Assembly (NCBI RefSeq): GCF_012277275.1
Contig: NZ_CP051155.1
Location: 2,480,001 to 2,544,000, forward strand
Source of the DNA: Gephyromycinifex aptenodytis
GTDB lineage: Bacteria > Actinomycetota > Actinomycetes > Actinomycetales > Dermatophilaceae
DNA: 64,000 nucleotides
Reading direction: 5' to 3'
Shown: one piece after another, positions 55,456 through 64,000 of the stretch
How the letters are laid out: the number at the start of each line of letters is the position of its first letter
How positions within the stretch are numbered: position 1 is the first letter of the stretch
The notes under the pieces: generated by a model
Seen by the model: the letters and a program-made list of their open reading frames with translations, nothing else
Told to the model about the DNA's origin: nothing
Database searches by the model: none
Made by a program: the position numbers and the translations under genes

Positions 55456-56478
55456 ATGAGTGATAACGCCACCTACCGACTTGCGAACACCACCCTGCTC
55501 GCGGCCTGCTCGGTAGACGCCCCAGAGGTCATCACCTCCGAAGATCTCGACGCCCGGCTGGCGCCCGCCTACGAGCGGTTCGGCCTCAAGGGAGGTCGCA
55601 TCGAGGGCTTGGCCGGGGTGGCCGAACGACGCTGGTGGCCCAAGGGTGAGGACTACACCGACGGCGCCATCGAGGTCGGACGCCTCGCGTTGCAGGAAGC
55701 CGGGGTCGACCCCGACGAGGTGGGGCTGCTCATCAACGCCTCCGTCACCCGGCCGCATCTGGAACCCTCGATCGCCTCCCGAGTCCACCACCACCTCGGC
55801 CTGCCGACCCGATGCCTCAACTTCGACATCACCAACGCCTGCCTCGGTGTGGTCAACGCCCTGCAGGTGGCCGGCACCATGATCGATGCCGGCCAGATCG
55901 AGTACGCGCTCATCGTCGCCTCCGAGGGCGCGCGCAGCATGCAGGAAGACACCATCGAGCGGCTGCTGCGTGATGACGCCCGCCGTGAAGAGGTCAAAGA
56001 AGCCTTCGCCACGATGACGCTGGGCTCCGGCGCCGTCGGGCTGGTCCTGGCCCGAGCCGACCGGCACGAGGAAGGCCACCGGATCATCGGCGGGCTCAGC
56101 CGTGCCGGCACCGCCCACCACGAGCTGTGCGTCGGGTCGATGTCGGGCATGCGTACAAACTCCCGGAAGCTCTTCGTCGAAGGCCTGGCGTTGGCGACGG
56201 AGGCGTGGAAGGACGCCCTGGCGGACTTCGACTGGCAGGACATGGACTGGTACGTCGCCCACCAGACCTCCCTGGTGCACATCGACGGGCTGTGCCAGAC
56301 CCTCGGGCTGGACCGGGCCAAGTTCCCCACCACCATCGAGCGGTACGGCAACATCGGCCCGGCCGCGCTGCCGTTCACCCTGGCCAAGCAGGTACCGAAC
56401 ATCGAGCGGGGGCAACGGGTGCTGCTGATGGGGATCGGGTCGGGGCTGAACACTTCCTTCACCGAGCTCGCGTGGTGA
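55456..56478 (+). CDS. oleA: OleA, acyl-CoA head-to-head condensing enzyme (thiolase family)
   Basis: First enzyme of long-chain olefin synthesis, joining two fatty acyl-CoA into a 2-alkyl-3-ketoacyl acid. The 340-residue protein has the FabH-like fold; Cys129 in ITNACLGVVNAL is the nucleophile, and WYVAHQTSLVHIDGL and ERYGNIGPAALPFTLAK give the His and Asn. It begins MSDNATYRLANTTLLAACSV after GGAAGGA. Its stop overlaps the oleBC start, so they are coupled. The rest of the pathway follows directly. Confidence 0.95.
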   Translation: MSDNATYRLANTTLLAACSVDAPEVITSEDLDARLAPAYERFGLKGGRIEGLAGVAERRWWPKGEDYTDGAIEVGRLALQEAGVDPDEVGLLINASVTRPHLEPSIASRVHHHLGLPTRCLNFDITNACLGVVNALQVAGTMIDAGQIEYALIVASEGARSMQEDTIERLLRDDARREEVKEAFATMTLGSGAVGLVLARADRHEEGHRIIGGLSRAGTAHHELCVGSMSGMRTNSRKLFVEGLALATEAWKDALADFDWQDMDWYVAHQTSLVHIDGLCQTLGLDRAKFPTTIERYGNIGPAALPFTLAKQVPNIERGQRVLLMGIGSGLNTSFTELAW

Positions 56479-59204
56479 ACTCCCAAAACTCCGTAGCTGC
56501 CGAGGCGCCGCAGCTTGGGCGCCTGCCCGGTATGGACCCGGCCTGGTCCCAGTTCGTTGCGGCCCCCGACGCCGAAGGCATCACTCGGCGCTGGCACGTG
56601 CTGATGACCGGCACCGGTGAAGCGGGCACCTTGCTCGCCGTGCACGGCAACCCCACCTGGAGCTACCTGTGGCGGGGCCTGCTGGCAGCCGCCCCGGCAG
56701 GGTGGCGGGTGATCGCTGTCGACCAGCTCGGCATGGGCTACTCCGAACACCCCGGCGGTGACCTGGCGCACCCGCGCCGGTTGCTCCAACGCATCGGCGA
56801 CCTCAGTGGGCTGACCGACGCGCTCGGAATCACCGGCGAGCACCGCGAGCCGGGCAATCGTGCCCCGGTCATCGTCGCCGGTCACGACTGGGGCGGCCTG
56901 GTCGCGACCGGCTGGGCCGGTCGCCACCGCGACGTCCTCTCCGGGATCGTGTTGGCCAACACGGCCGTGCATCACGACTTCGATTCCGGCCTGCCCGCCC
57001 CGCTCACCTTCGCCCACTCTCAGCGCCTGCTGCGGCGGGTGTGCGTGGACACGCCGCTGTTCGTCGCCGGAGCCACCGCGATCAGCAGTCCGCGCCCCAG
57101 CGCCCAGATCCGCCAGGCCTACGCCGCCCCTTACCGCAGTGCGGCACAGCGGGAGTTCGTGGGCCAGTTCGTCGCCGACATCCCCGCCGCGCCCTCCCAC
57201 CCCACTCGAGCCGGGTTCGCCGAGGTCGCCGAGGCGGCCTCACGGCTGGGCGCTGCCGGAGTGCCCGCGCTGCTGTTGCGCGGCGCCAAAGATCCGGTCT
57301 TCTCCGAGGCGCATTTGCGCGACCTCATCGCCCGCATGCCGCAGGCCGACGTGCACCGCTACGAAGGCGCCTCCCACCTGGTGCTCGAAGACGCCCCGCG
57401 CAGCGCCACCGACATCTGGACCTGGGTCGGGGCGCGGATCGAGGGCCGCCGCGATACCGACCCGGCAGGTGACCCGCAACGGTTACCGCAATCGGATGGG
57501 GCGATCGGCACCGCGCAGGAGCCGTGGCTGCTGCTGCGCCGCCGCGCCGAGCAGACACCGCAGGACATCTGCGTTGCGGAGGTCCGTTCGGGGCGCCGCG
57601 TCACCTTCGCGCAGTTCGAACAGGACGTGCTCGCCGTCGCCCACGGGCTGCGCGAGGCGGGAGTGGCCGCCGGCGATCGGGTCGCGTTGCTGGTGCCGCC
57701 CGGTATCGACCTCACCGTCGTGGTGTACGCCTGTTGGCGCCTGGGCGCGGTCATCGTCGTCGCCGACGCCGGCCTGGGGCTGGCCTCGATGGGACGTGCC
57801 CTGCGAGGTGCAGGTCCGGCCCATGTGGTGACCATCCCTAAGGGCCTCGCCGCCGTGATGGCCATGCGCGTCCCGGGACAGCGCATCGTTGTGGGCCAGG
57901 TGCCCGCCGGGGTGCGTCGCGCCGCCGGGGTCAGCACCGACCTAGAGCAGATCCGCAGTCGCGGGCGGGCGCTGGCCGCCTGCGAACCGGACCTCGTCCC
58001 GCAACCGCCGCTATCGGACAACCCCGACGCGGCGGTGCTGTTCACCTCCGGGGCGACCGGCCCGAGCAAGGGCGTGGTGTACCGCCTGGAGCAGCTCCGG
58101 GCCCAGATCGGGCATGTCGGGCAGGTCTTCGGCCTGGTGGACGCCCCCCGGGATCGGCGGCTCGTGGCCGCCTTCGCGCCGTTCGCCCTGTACGGACCGG
58201 CGTTAGGGGTCGGGGCGGTCGTGCCCGACATGGACGTCACGGCGCCGGGTTCTTTGAGCGCCGCCGCGCTCGCTGAGGCGGTGCGCACCCTGCAGGCCAG
58301 CACGGTGTTCGCCTCACCGGCGGCGCTGCGCAACGTCTTGCGCACCAGCACTGACCTGAGCGCTGCGGACCAGGAGGCGCTGAACGGGGTGCGGTTGTTG
58401 ACCTCGGCGGGCGCGCCGGTGCCCTCGGATCTGCTGCGCGAGCTGCGGGCCGTCTTCCCGAACGCGAGCATGCACACCCCGTACGGGATGACCGAGTGTC
58501 TGCCCGTCGCCGACATCACCCTTGAAGAGATCGACGAGTTGGAAGCTCGCGGACTCACTGGCCAGATGGGCGGGACCGCCGGCGGGGTCGCCGTCGGACA
58601 CCCGCTGCCGGGCGTGCAGGTGATGATCGCCCCGTTGCCGAAGAACCCGGACGAAGCCGACGGTGAACTCACCAGCAGGCCGGGGGTCACCGGTGAGATC
58701 TGTGTGCGCGCCACCCACGTCAAGGACCGCTACGACCGGTTGTGGGCCACCGAGCAGGCCAGCGCCGCGCACCCGCCCGGTTGGCATCGCACCGGCGACG
58801 TCGGCCACCTCGACGAGCAGGGTCGGTTGTGGGTCGAAGGTCGGCGGGTGCACGTCGTGCACACCGCAGAGGGCCCGGTGACGCCGGTCGCGCTCGAGCA
58901 GCGCTGCGAACGCCTGCCGGAGGTGGCCTCGGCCGCCGTCGTGGGGGTCGGCCCGATCGGCGCCCAGCAGGTGGTCGTCGTTCTCACTTTGGAACAGGCC
59001 GGGTCCCGGCCGCCGGTCCTGGCGCCACCCTCGGTGGCCGAAGAAGTGCGCCGGTTGGCGGGGGAGATGGGGCAGGCGGTGGCGGCTGTCCTCGTGGCTG
59101 CCCGGATGCCGGTCGACATCCGTCACCAGAGCAAGATCGACCGGAGCTTGCTGGCCCGTTGGGCCCAGGACGTTCTTGCCGGTCGTAAACCCCCCAGCTG
59201 GTGA
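56475..59204 (+). CDS. oleBC: OleBC fusion: beta-lactone decarboxylase plus beta-lactone synthetase
   Basis: Two pathway enzymes in one 909-residue chain. The N-terminal ~320 residues are OleB, an alpha/beta hydrolase related to haloalkane dehalogenases: HGNPTWSYLWRGLL and nucleophile Asp138 in AGHDWGG; it removes CO2 from a beta-lactone to give a cis-olefin. From about residue 345 comes OleC, an acyl-CoA synthetase-like enzyme with the loop LFTSGATGPSKG (~522-533), PYGMTECLP and HRTGDVGHLDEQG; it closes the beta-hydroxy acid to the lactone. Fusion is known in actinobacteria. Start GTG 56475 overlaps the oleA stop. An in-frame stretch upstream lies inside oleA and was excluded. Confidence 0.95.
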   Translation: MNSQNSVAAEAPQLGRLPGMDPAWSQFVAAPDAEGITRRWHVLMTGTGEAGTLLAVHGNPTWSYLWRGLLAAAPAGWRVIAVDQLGMGYSEHPGGDLAHPRRLLQRIGDLSGLTDALGITGEHREPGNRAPVIVAGHDWGGLVATGWAGRHRDVLSGIVLANTAVHHDFDSGLPAPLTFAHSQRLLRRVCVDTPLFVAGATAISSPRPSAQIRQAYAAPYRSAAQREFVGQFVADIPAAPSHPTRAGFAEVAEAASRLGAAGVPALLLRGAKDPVFSEAHLRDLIARMPQADVHRYEGASHLVLEDAPRSATDIWTWVGARIEGRRDTDPAGDPQRLPQSDGAIGTAQEPWLLLRRRAEQTPQDICVAEVRSGRRVTFAQFEQDVLAVAHGLREAGVAAGDRVALLVPPGIDLTVVVYACWRLGAVIVVADAGLGLASMGRALRGAGPAHVVTIPKGLAAVMAMRVPGQRIVVGQVPAGVRRAAGVSTDLEQIRSRGRALAACEPDLVPQPPLSDNPDAAVLFTSGATGPSKGVVYRLEQLRAQIGHVGQVFGLVDAPRDRRLVAAFAPFALYGPALGVGAVVPDMDVTAPGSLSAAALAEAVRTLQASTVFASPAALRNVLRTSTDLSAADQEALNGVRLLTSAGAPVPSDLLRELRAVFPNASMHTPYGMTECLPVADITLEEIDELEARGLTGQMGGTAGGVAVGHPLPGVQVMIAPLPKNPDEADGELTSRPGVTGEICVRATHVKDRYDRLWATEQASAAHPPGWHRTGDVGHLDEQGRLWVEGRRVHVVHTAEGPVTPVALEQRCERLPEVASAAVVGVGPIGAQQVVVVLTLEQAGSRPPVLAPPSVAEEVRRLAGEMGQAVAAVLVAARMPVDIRHQSKIDRSLLARWAQDVLAGRKPPSW

Positions 59205-59234
59205 GGTCGAGATGCGCGTGATCGGTGGAGGTGG

Positions 59235-60239
59235 ATGGTGAAGGTACTCGTCACCGGAGCATCCGGGATGCTCGGCGCCGGGATCGCCCACGCCCTGGCC
59301 CGACGCGGCGACGAAGTCACCGTGCTGCAGCGCCGCCCGAGCGGTTCGGGGCTGCGTGAGGTGCTGGGCGACGTCAGCGACGAGGCCGTGGTGCGTCGCG
59401 CGGTCCGCGGGCAGGACGCCGTGGTGCATCTGGCCGCCAAGGTCGGGGTCACCGGCGCCTGGCCGCAGTTCGTGCGCGCCAACGTCGTCGGTACCCGAGC
59501 TGTGGTCCAGGCATGCCGCCTGGAAGGGGTGACCCGCCTGGTGCACACCTCCAGCCCCTCGGTGGCACACGCCGGGGCCTCGCTGGTCGGGGAAGGTGCC
59601 GCTCCCGCCGACCCGGAACGCGCCCGCGGAAACTACGCCCGCAGCAAGGCCATCGCCGAGCGGATCGCGCTGGCTGCTGATGCCCGTGCCCAACGCGACG
59701 GCGCCGGCCCGGCGGTGGTGGCGATCCGCCCGCATCTGGTGTGGGGGCCCGAAGACACCCAACTCGTGGCCCGTTTCATCCGCCGCGCCCAAGCGGGACG
59801 GCTACCGATCATCGGTAGCGGTGCACCGCTGGTGGATACGACGTATATCGATAACGCGGTAGAGGCGTTCGTGGCCGCCCTGGACCGGTGCGAACAGGTC
59901 CGCGGGCAGGCGTTCGTCATCACCAACGGGGAGCCGCGCCCGATCGGGGAACTCATTACGGCCTGGGTGCAGGCCGGCGGTGCGCCGGCGCCGACCCGGC
60001 ACGTGCCCACCTCGTTGGCTTTGGGCGCAGGCACCCTCGTGGACGGCATCACGGCGGTGCGCGAACGTCTGGGCACCCTGAACGAGGCGGATCCGCCGCT
60101 GACCCGGTTCCTGGTCGAGCAACTCTCCACCGCGCACTGGTTCGATCAACGCCGCACTCGTGCGGCGTTGGACTGGACGCCGCGGGTCAGCCTCGATGAA
60201 GGTTTCGCGCGGGTGGCGCGGCACTACGCGACGTCGTGA
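59235..60239 (+). CDS. oleD: OleD, NADPH-dependent 2-alkyl-3-oxoacid reductase (SDR)
   Basis: Reduces the OleA product to the beta-hydroxy acid that OleC activates. The 334-residue short-chain dehydrogenase has a Rossmann motif TGASGMLG (7-14), an active-site YARSK (YxxxK) and VWGPEDTQLVARFIRRAQAG typical of this extended SDR group. ATG 59235 follows GGAGGTGG. It lies 30 bases after oleBC, completing the order oleA-oleBC-oleD. Its last 16 bases overlap the convergent DUF421 gene. Confidence 0.94.
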   Translation: MVKVLVTGASGMLGAGIAHALARRGDEVTVLQRRPSGSGLREVLGDVSDEAVVRRAVRGQDAVVHLAAKVGVTGAWPQFVRANVVGTRAVVQACRLEGVTRLVHTSSPSVAHAGASLVGEGAAPADPERARGNYARSKAIAERIALAADARAQRDGAGPAVVAIRPHLVWGPEDTQLVARFIRRAQAGRLPIIGSGAPLVDTTYIDNAVEAFVAALDRCEQVRGQAFVITNGEPRPIGELITAWVQAGGAPAPTRHVPTSLALGAGTLVDGITAVRERLGTLNEADPPLTRFLVEQLSTAHWFDQRRTRAALDWTPRVSLDEGFARVARHYATS

Positions 60240-60763
60240 CCTGAGTTGTGGGTGGGGATTCCGGTCATGTTCTCCAACGTGGAACCGGAACCGAGCTGGG
60301 AGCGGCTGATCACGGAGAGCTGCCCATCGCTTTCCAGCACGACCGCTGCCACGTCCTCGATCCCGCCGGTGCCGGTGCGTCGGATGGCTTGCTGCACCTC
60401 GGCTTCGGCGATCCGCTGCTCGCGCATCCGCGCGGTGAGGAGTTGGCCGTCCCAGACGAGCGCGGTGGGCTCGGAGACGATGATCGAGCGGGTCCAGGGC
60501 AGGCGCACCAGCGACTGAGCGACCAGCCACTGCACGCTCATCAGCAGCAGCATCGCCAGCAGGCCTTCCAGGAAGGCGACATCCGAACTGAGTAGCACGC
60601 TGGCCAGCACCGAACCCAGGGCGACGGTGACAACCAGGTCGAACGCGTTGAGTTTGGCGAGGGTGCGTTTGCCGAAGATGCGGGTGAGGATGACCAGCGC
60701 CAGATAGGCACTGCCGCCCACCGCGAGGATGCGCACCAGGTCGAAAGTCGAGTCGAACCACAT
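60224..60763 (-). CDS. DUF421 membrane protein (YetF/YcaP-like)
   Basis: A 179-residue protein with three N-terminal membrane helices (about residues 8-28, 40-60 and 65-85) and a C-terminal soluble domain. LTRIFGKRTLAKLNAFDLVVTVALGS is the DUF421 signature in shortened form, and the soluble part contains ALVWDGQLLTARMREQRI. Members are linked to membrane or spore envelope functions in Bacillus; no role is known here. Confidence 0.88.
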   Translation of the reverse strand: MWFDSTFDLVRILAVGGSAYLALVILTRIFGKRTLAKLNAFDLVVTVALGSVLASVLLSSDVAFLEGLLAMLLLMSVQWLVAQSLVRLPWTRSIIVSEPTALVWDGQLLTARMREQRIAEAEVQQAIRRTGTGGIEDVAAVVLESDGQLSVISRSQLGSGSTLENMTGIPTHNSGHDVA

Positions 60764-60814
60764 GGCCCCATCCTGCCTGCTGGTGGTTCAGCGCGCCCGG
60801 GGGCGAAGCTTGCG

Positions 60815-61924
60815 CTAGCTGGGGGAGTCCACGGCCTCGAGTTGGGTTCGCAGCCTCTGCAGCTTGCGGGCGCTCTGGGCTCGCTCGGTTTCGGCCGCCT
60901 CAGCGGCGGCCTGCGCGTCCTGGGCTTCGCGGCGCGCCTGGGTCAGAAGCGCCTGCAGTTCGTCGGCCCGAGCCGTGGCCCGCTGCGCGAGGCGGGTGCA
61001 TTCGGCGTGCTGCAGCGAAGCCTGCGCCAGCGCGTGCTCGACTTCCTGCACAGCCCGTTCAAGGCGTTCGCGTTCGCGGGCGTTCTGCTGCGCCCGCAGC
61101 AGGTTGGCGCGGGCGCGTTTGGCGGCGTCGCGCTGCTCGGCGTGCTTCCGGGTGCGCCGGGCTGGTTGGGGCACAGCCTCGGGCGCCGAGGACGATGCCG
61201 AAGCGATGGCGGGGGTTTGGGGTCGCTCGGCCGAAAGCGCTTCAGCGGGTGGGTCGGCCGGAGCCGGTCGGGGCGCTGCCTCGGGCTTGTCGCCCCGGTC
61301 GGGAATCTCGCTTACGCCGCCACTCTCGCCCCCTTCGGGTGTCCGGCCCGCCTCGGGCGTCTGGCTCGCGCGAGTTCTCTCGGCGCGCGCGGCGTCGGCT
61401 GCTCGCTGCGCGGAGGCCGTCAGCACCTCGGCGGCGACGGCGTCATCGAGGTCGACCTCGCCGAAGCCGGCGTAGGTCAAAGGGCGCACCAGGTGCCCGG
61501 AGAACACTGCTTGTTGGGCCGCCTCATCGGCCAGGGCCGCCACCAGGGTCATCCGTACCTCGTCCACCACGGCGGGGGTCAGCGGTCGTTCGTGGCGTTC
61601 GGCGACGAACTCCACGCCGGTCAGGACCGCGCCCAGGACCGCTTCACGTTCCTCGCGCAGGTCTCGCATCGCGCGGGCGTCCAGGGTGGATTGGGCTTGA
61701 CGCAGTCGGGCCGCGAACTCGACGAACGCCTCGATGTCCACGGGGCGTTCGAGCACGAGGGCGTTCAGGGCCCAAGCGGCGACGGTGGGCTTGCGCAGGG
61801 CGCTGATCGCCTGGGCCGAGTCACGATCGCCCGCGGCACGGGCGGCTTTGGCCAGGGCGGTGCGGGTGGCGACGAACTCTTCGGGGGCCACCGCGTACAG
61901 CGCATCGAGCACGTCCGCTTTCAC
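60815..61924 (-). CDS. Conserved-looking coiled-coil protein, unknown function
   Basis: A 369-residue cytoplasmic protein without membrane segments. The N-terminal ~185 residues form a helical, folded domain (MKADVLDALYAVAPEEFVAT, then LRKPTVAAWALNALV). A low-complexity Pro/Glu/Ala linker to about 260 is followed by a long Arg/Ala/Glu-rich coiled coil to the C-terminus. It is found in many actinobacteria as an uncharacterised family, as I recall. Start GTG 61924. Confidence 0.75.
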   Translation of the reverse strand: MKADVLDALYAVAPEEFVATRTALAKAARAAGDRDSAQAISALRKPTVAAWALNALVLERPVDIEAFVEFAARLRQAQSTLDARAMRDLREEREAVLGAVLTGVEFVAERHERPLTPAVVDEVRMTLVAALADEAAQQAVFSGHLVRPLTYAGFGEVDLDDAVAAEVLTASAQRAADAARAERTRASQTPEAGRTPEGGESGGVSEIPDRGDKPEAAPRPAPADPPAEALSAERPQTPAIASASSSAPEAVPQPARRTRKHAEQRDAAKRARANLLRAQQNARERERLERAVQEVEHALAQASLQHAECTRLAQRATARADELQALLTQARREAQDAQAAAEAAETERAQSARKLQRLRTQLEAVDSPS

Positions 61925-62071
61925 GCCGTCATCACGGGCTTATCGTCGCACCGTGCCCGCCGTCAGGGTCGGCAACGGCGCCGGGCGGTGCAGGGGCGAC
62001 GTCCTGCCTTTCGACATCGGGAGCGGGTGAGGCGATGCGTCCGCTCGGGCCGGGCGGCCTAGGCTTATCCG

Positions 62072-62488
62072 ATGAGTGATCTGACCCCTGAGGAGTTGGC
62101 CGTTATCGCTTCCGCGTTCGATATGGCGCGGGAGGGTCAGGCGGAGGAGCTCGCGGACTTCGTGGATTCCGGGCTGCCGGTCAACCTCACCAACGAGGTC
62201 GGCGACACCCTGCTCATCCTCGGTGCCTACTACCGCAACGCGGAGGTGGTGCGGGCCTTGCTGGCGCGCGGAGCCGACACCTCGCGGGTCAACGACCGCG
62301 GCCAGAGCGCAGTCGGTGCAGCCGTCTTCCGGCAGGACGAACAGATCGTCCGGATGCTGCTGGCCGCAGGCGCTGACCCGGGCCTGGGCGCCCAGAGCGG
62401 GCACGCCGTCGCCGACTACTTCAACCTGCCCGAGATGAAGGCCCTGCTGTCCGAGGCGGCTGCCGAACCGGGCGACGCCGTGCCGTGA
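62072..62488 (+). CDS. Ankyrin repeat protein
   Basis: A 138-residue soluble protein with three ankyrin repeats. Typical pieces are LVNLTNEVGDTLLIL-like starts at about residue 37, VVRALLARGADTSRVNDRGQ, IVRMLLAAGADPGLGAQSGH and a final helix. No export signal. It is single and divergent from the coiled-coil gene with 147 bases between. Protein-protein binding is the only role that can be stated; small single-domain ankyrin proteins of this kind in actinobacteria have no known partner. Confidence 0.88.
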   Translation: MSDLTPEELAVIASAFDMAREGQAEELADFVDSGLPVNLTNEVGDTLLILGAYYRNAEVVRALLARGADTSRVNDRGQSAVGAAVFRQDEQIVRMLLAAGADPGLGAQSGHAVADYFNLPEMKALLSEAAAEPGDAVP

Positions 62489-62574
62489 CCGGGTCTGGGG
62501 CGTTCGACACGTCGATGGCCGCAGGTGCAGCTGCCCGCTGAGGGGTGTGCCGTACCTGCGGGCGACGGCCTCGG

Positions 62575-63369
62575 TTATTCGCTGCGCACTCCCGGCTCTT
62601 CGGGCAGCGGTTCCAGGCGGGCGGCTGCGTCCAGGGCCAACTCCAGCGCTGTTTGGCGGAACTGGCGACCCCATAGCCGCGGGTCGTGGTCCTCCTCGGC
62701 CAGGGTGTCGGCGGTGTAGAGGATCTGGCCGAACCGCGCGCCGCGGAAGCTCGCGCAGGCCGCCAACGAGGCGCACTCCATGTCGACGACCTGGCAGCCT
62801 TCCTCGCGGCGGGCGTTGACCTTGGCGCGGGTCTCGCGGTAGAAGGCGTCCGTGGTCCAGGTCGGCGCTTCGAGATAGCGCAGCTCAGCGGCCTGTACCG
62901 CGGCCGCGCAGGCGGCGCGGACCTGCGGGTCCAGCTCTACCCAGCGCCCGGGTGGCAGGTAGTGGTGAGAGGTGCCATCGTCGCGCAGTGCCTTCGTCGG
63001 CAGGACGAACTGCCCTTCGTCGAAGTGCACCAGACCACCGCAGGAACCGACCGCGACCAGGGTGCGCGCCCCCAATGCCAGCAGGTGCTCCAGGACGATC
63101 ACCGCCCCCGGTCCGCCGAGCGGGATCTCGGTCAACGCCACGCTTCTGCCGGCGTGTTCACCTACCCAGACGGGGAAGACCCGGGTGATCATCTCGACCT
63201 CGTGCACGGCCTGGAAGCCGTGCTGCTGCGCCCAATCGGAGGAGACGGTGCCGAGCAGGGTGAGCACCGCGGCATCCGGCAGCCTCACCCCCGTCCGGGA
63301 CCGGATGCTGCCGGATATCGCGTCGCGAGGGTCTGGGTCGAATTCGGTGAGGGGAATGTCAGTGGCCAC
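62575..63369 (-). CDS. Nucleoside phosphorylase family protein (PNP/UDP)
   Basis: A 264-residue enzyme of the phosphorylase family that splits purine nucleosides or uridine with phosphate. LLALGARTLVAVGSCGGL contains the conserved Gly-rich phosphate/ribose region and CQVVDMECASLAACASFRG the active-site Met-Glu pair (typical MEMA-like motif) that binds ribose. It begins with GTG 63369, MATDIPLTEFDPDPR. Length and motifs fit uridine or purine nucleoside phosphorylase, but which base it uses cannot be told. No neighbouring nucleoside genes. Confidence 0.87.
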   Translation of the reverse strand: MATDIPLTEFDPDPRDAISGSIRSRTGVRLPDAAVLTLLGTVSSDWAQQHGFQAVHEVEMITRVFPVWVGEHAGRSVALTEIPLGGPGAVIVLEHLLALGARTLVAVGSCGGLVHFDEGQFVLPTKALRDDGTSHHYLPPGRWVELDPQVRAACAAAVQAAELRYLEAPTWTTDAFYRETRAKVNARREEGCQVVDMECASLAACASFRGARFGQILYTADTLAEEDHDPRLWGRQFRQTALELALDAAARLEPLPEEPGVRSE

Positions 63370-63804
63370 GTCGCCATTGTTGCGCGGCCCGCGGCGGCCC
63401 AGGTGACACGGTGAGCCCGTGGGTGTGCCCGATAGGTAGGTCGTGATCGGTGGCGGTCAAGCAGATCTGGCCGCGGGTGCTATCTGCACCGCGCCGGGCT
63501 CAGGCCGCGCGCGAGGCTCATCGCCCGCGCCCGCGCGCTACCCGGCCTGGGCGCGTCGGTGCAAGCCGAGCTGCTGTGGTTTGCGATCAGCCGGTGCCGT
63601 GCGCTGAGGGTCGCCCGCAAGAGGTCGAAGTTCACCGTGATGCGAGTGCTCGGGCAGTGCCGTTGCGGGCTGTCGGCCAGCGGCGCCCACCTCGTCGCGC
63701 TTGGGGTGCTGAGCTGCCCTGACGACCTCGCCTAGCTGAGTCTCGACGCACTCGACGCGCTCGTCGAGAGCCTCACGGCACGATCCAGGTGTGTTGGGCG
63801 GGCC
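63370..63804. other. Gap with an open stretch but no convincing gene
   Basis: About 435 bases. A plus-strand open stretch from around 63444 to a TAG at 63735 reads as arginine-rich peptides in several frames; the most protein-like frame contains LLWFAISRCRALRVARK and has no ordinary start codon. It may be a decayed gene or simply high-GC shadow. No repeat or RNA was found. Confidence 0.35.
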
Positions 63805-64000
63805 TCAGCGGCCCCAGTCGCCCAGCGCGCCTTCCAGGGCGCCGAGGGCGGCCTCGACCAGAGCATGCCGTTCGTCATCGGGCATGCCGCGTTCCACCCA
63901 GGCCGCGCAGGCGGCGTCGATGAACCCGAAATACCCCCACAGCGCATACGTGCGTCGCGGCCCGGGATCAGGTCCGAGCAGGTTCGCCAGTCGCTGCACA
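63805..64000 (-). CDS. C-terminal end of a TetR-like regulator (cut by window edge)
   Basis: The minus frame is open to the window end; about 65 residues are visible, ending GDWGR. The piece LWGYFGFIDAACAAWVERGMPDDERHALVEAALGALEGAL is described here by its parts: GYFGFIDAACAAWVERG and DDERHALVEAALGALEGALG, helices typical of the C-terminal ligand-binding domain of TetR regulators. The DNA-binding half and the start lie outside the window. No target is visible. Confidence 0.6.
   Translation of the reverse strand, partial: VQRLANLLGPDPGPRRTYALWGYFGFIDAACAAWVERGMPDDERHALVEAALGALEGALGDWGR

Noticed and set aside
63450-63722. 90-codon open frame on the plus strand
   Set aside because: Arg/Pro/Ala-rich, with no ribosome binding site and no recognisable domain.

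Overview
The window comes from a high-GC actinobacterium. Ribosome binding sites are GGAGG-like, GTG starts are frequent, and many genes are joined by ATGA, GTGA or TGATG overlaps. Typical families are present: DUF4235, DUF1023, DUF2319, DUF4921 and an IdeR/DtxR-type iron box. The OleA / fused OleBC / OleD cluster and the large PPi-PEPCK-like protein point towards Micrococcales or propionibacterial relatives, but the genus cannot be fixed from sequence alone. No rRNA, tRNA, CRISPR array, insertion sequence or prophage was recognised, so this looks like ordinary chromosome with a dense set of metabolic, transport and regulatory genes.

Layout. 1-3.1 kb: leftward iron-siderophore ABC uptake operon (lipoprotein, permease, ATPase cut by the window edge) behind an iron box. 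3.2-7.3 kb: MarR regulator divergent from hmgA, an unrecognised gene, and fahA, the homogentisate branch of tyrosine breakdown, closed by a strong terminator. 7.5-9.9 kb: leftward group of methionine aminopeptidase, an orphan amino-acid-type ABC ATPase and two small membrane proteins. 10.1-15.4 kb: a flippase-like protein, a small protein, tyrosine phenol-lyase with TPL-specific residues, and a NarL-type two-component pair. 15.4-18.1 kb: AI-2E-type permease, peptidase E-like enzyme and a DUF4235 protein, all leftward. 18.3-21.4 kb: TPP riboswitch and the ykoE-ykoD-ykoC thiamine ECF transporter. 21.7-25.1 kb: an 1131-residue protein proposed as PPi-dependent PEP carboxykinase.

25.4-34.3 kb: PhzF-like, thioesterase, CPBP protease and DUF4921 proteins, two convergent MFS transporters, a SIRT5-like sirtuin and small proteins. 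34.3-42.5 kb: a CNNM/CorC protein, FtsH, a TetR-controlled DHA2 exporter with a perfect palindromic operator, an AAA protein lacking Walker B acidic residues, and a MerR regulator. 42.5-50.8 kb: two alpha/beta hydrolases of actinobacterial DUF families, a secreted GH26-like enzyme, a GT4/DMT gene pair, a secreted HELAH protein and an FMN-binding split-barrel protein. 51.1-60.2 kb: a BCCT transporter, a penicillin acylase-family enzyme and the long-chain olefin cluster oleA-oleBC-oleD. 60.2-64 kb: DUF421, coiled-coil and ankyrin proteins, a nucleoside phosphorylase-like enzyme and the C-terminal end of a TetR-like regulator.

Main points for follow-up: the unassigned gene translationally coupled between hmgA and fahA, which could supply the otherwise missing maleylacetoacetate isomerase step; the PPi-PEPCK candidate; the AAA protein with a substituted Walker B coupled to an exporter with a long cytoplasmic tail; tyrosine phenol-lyase with a perfect inverted repeat at its ribosome binding site; and the fused olefin operon.
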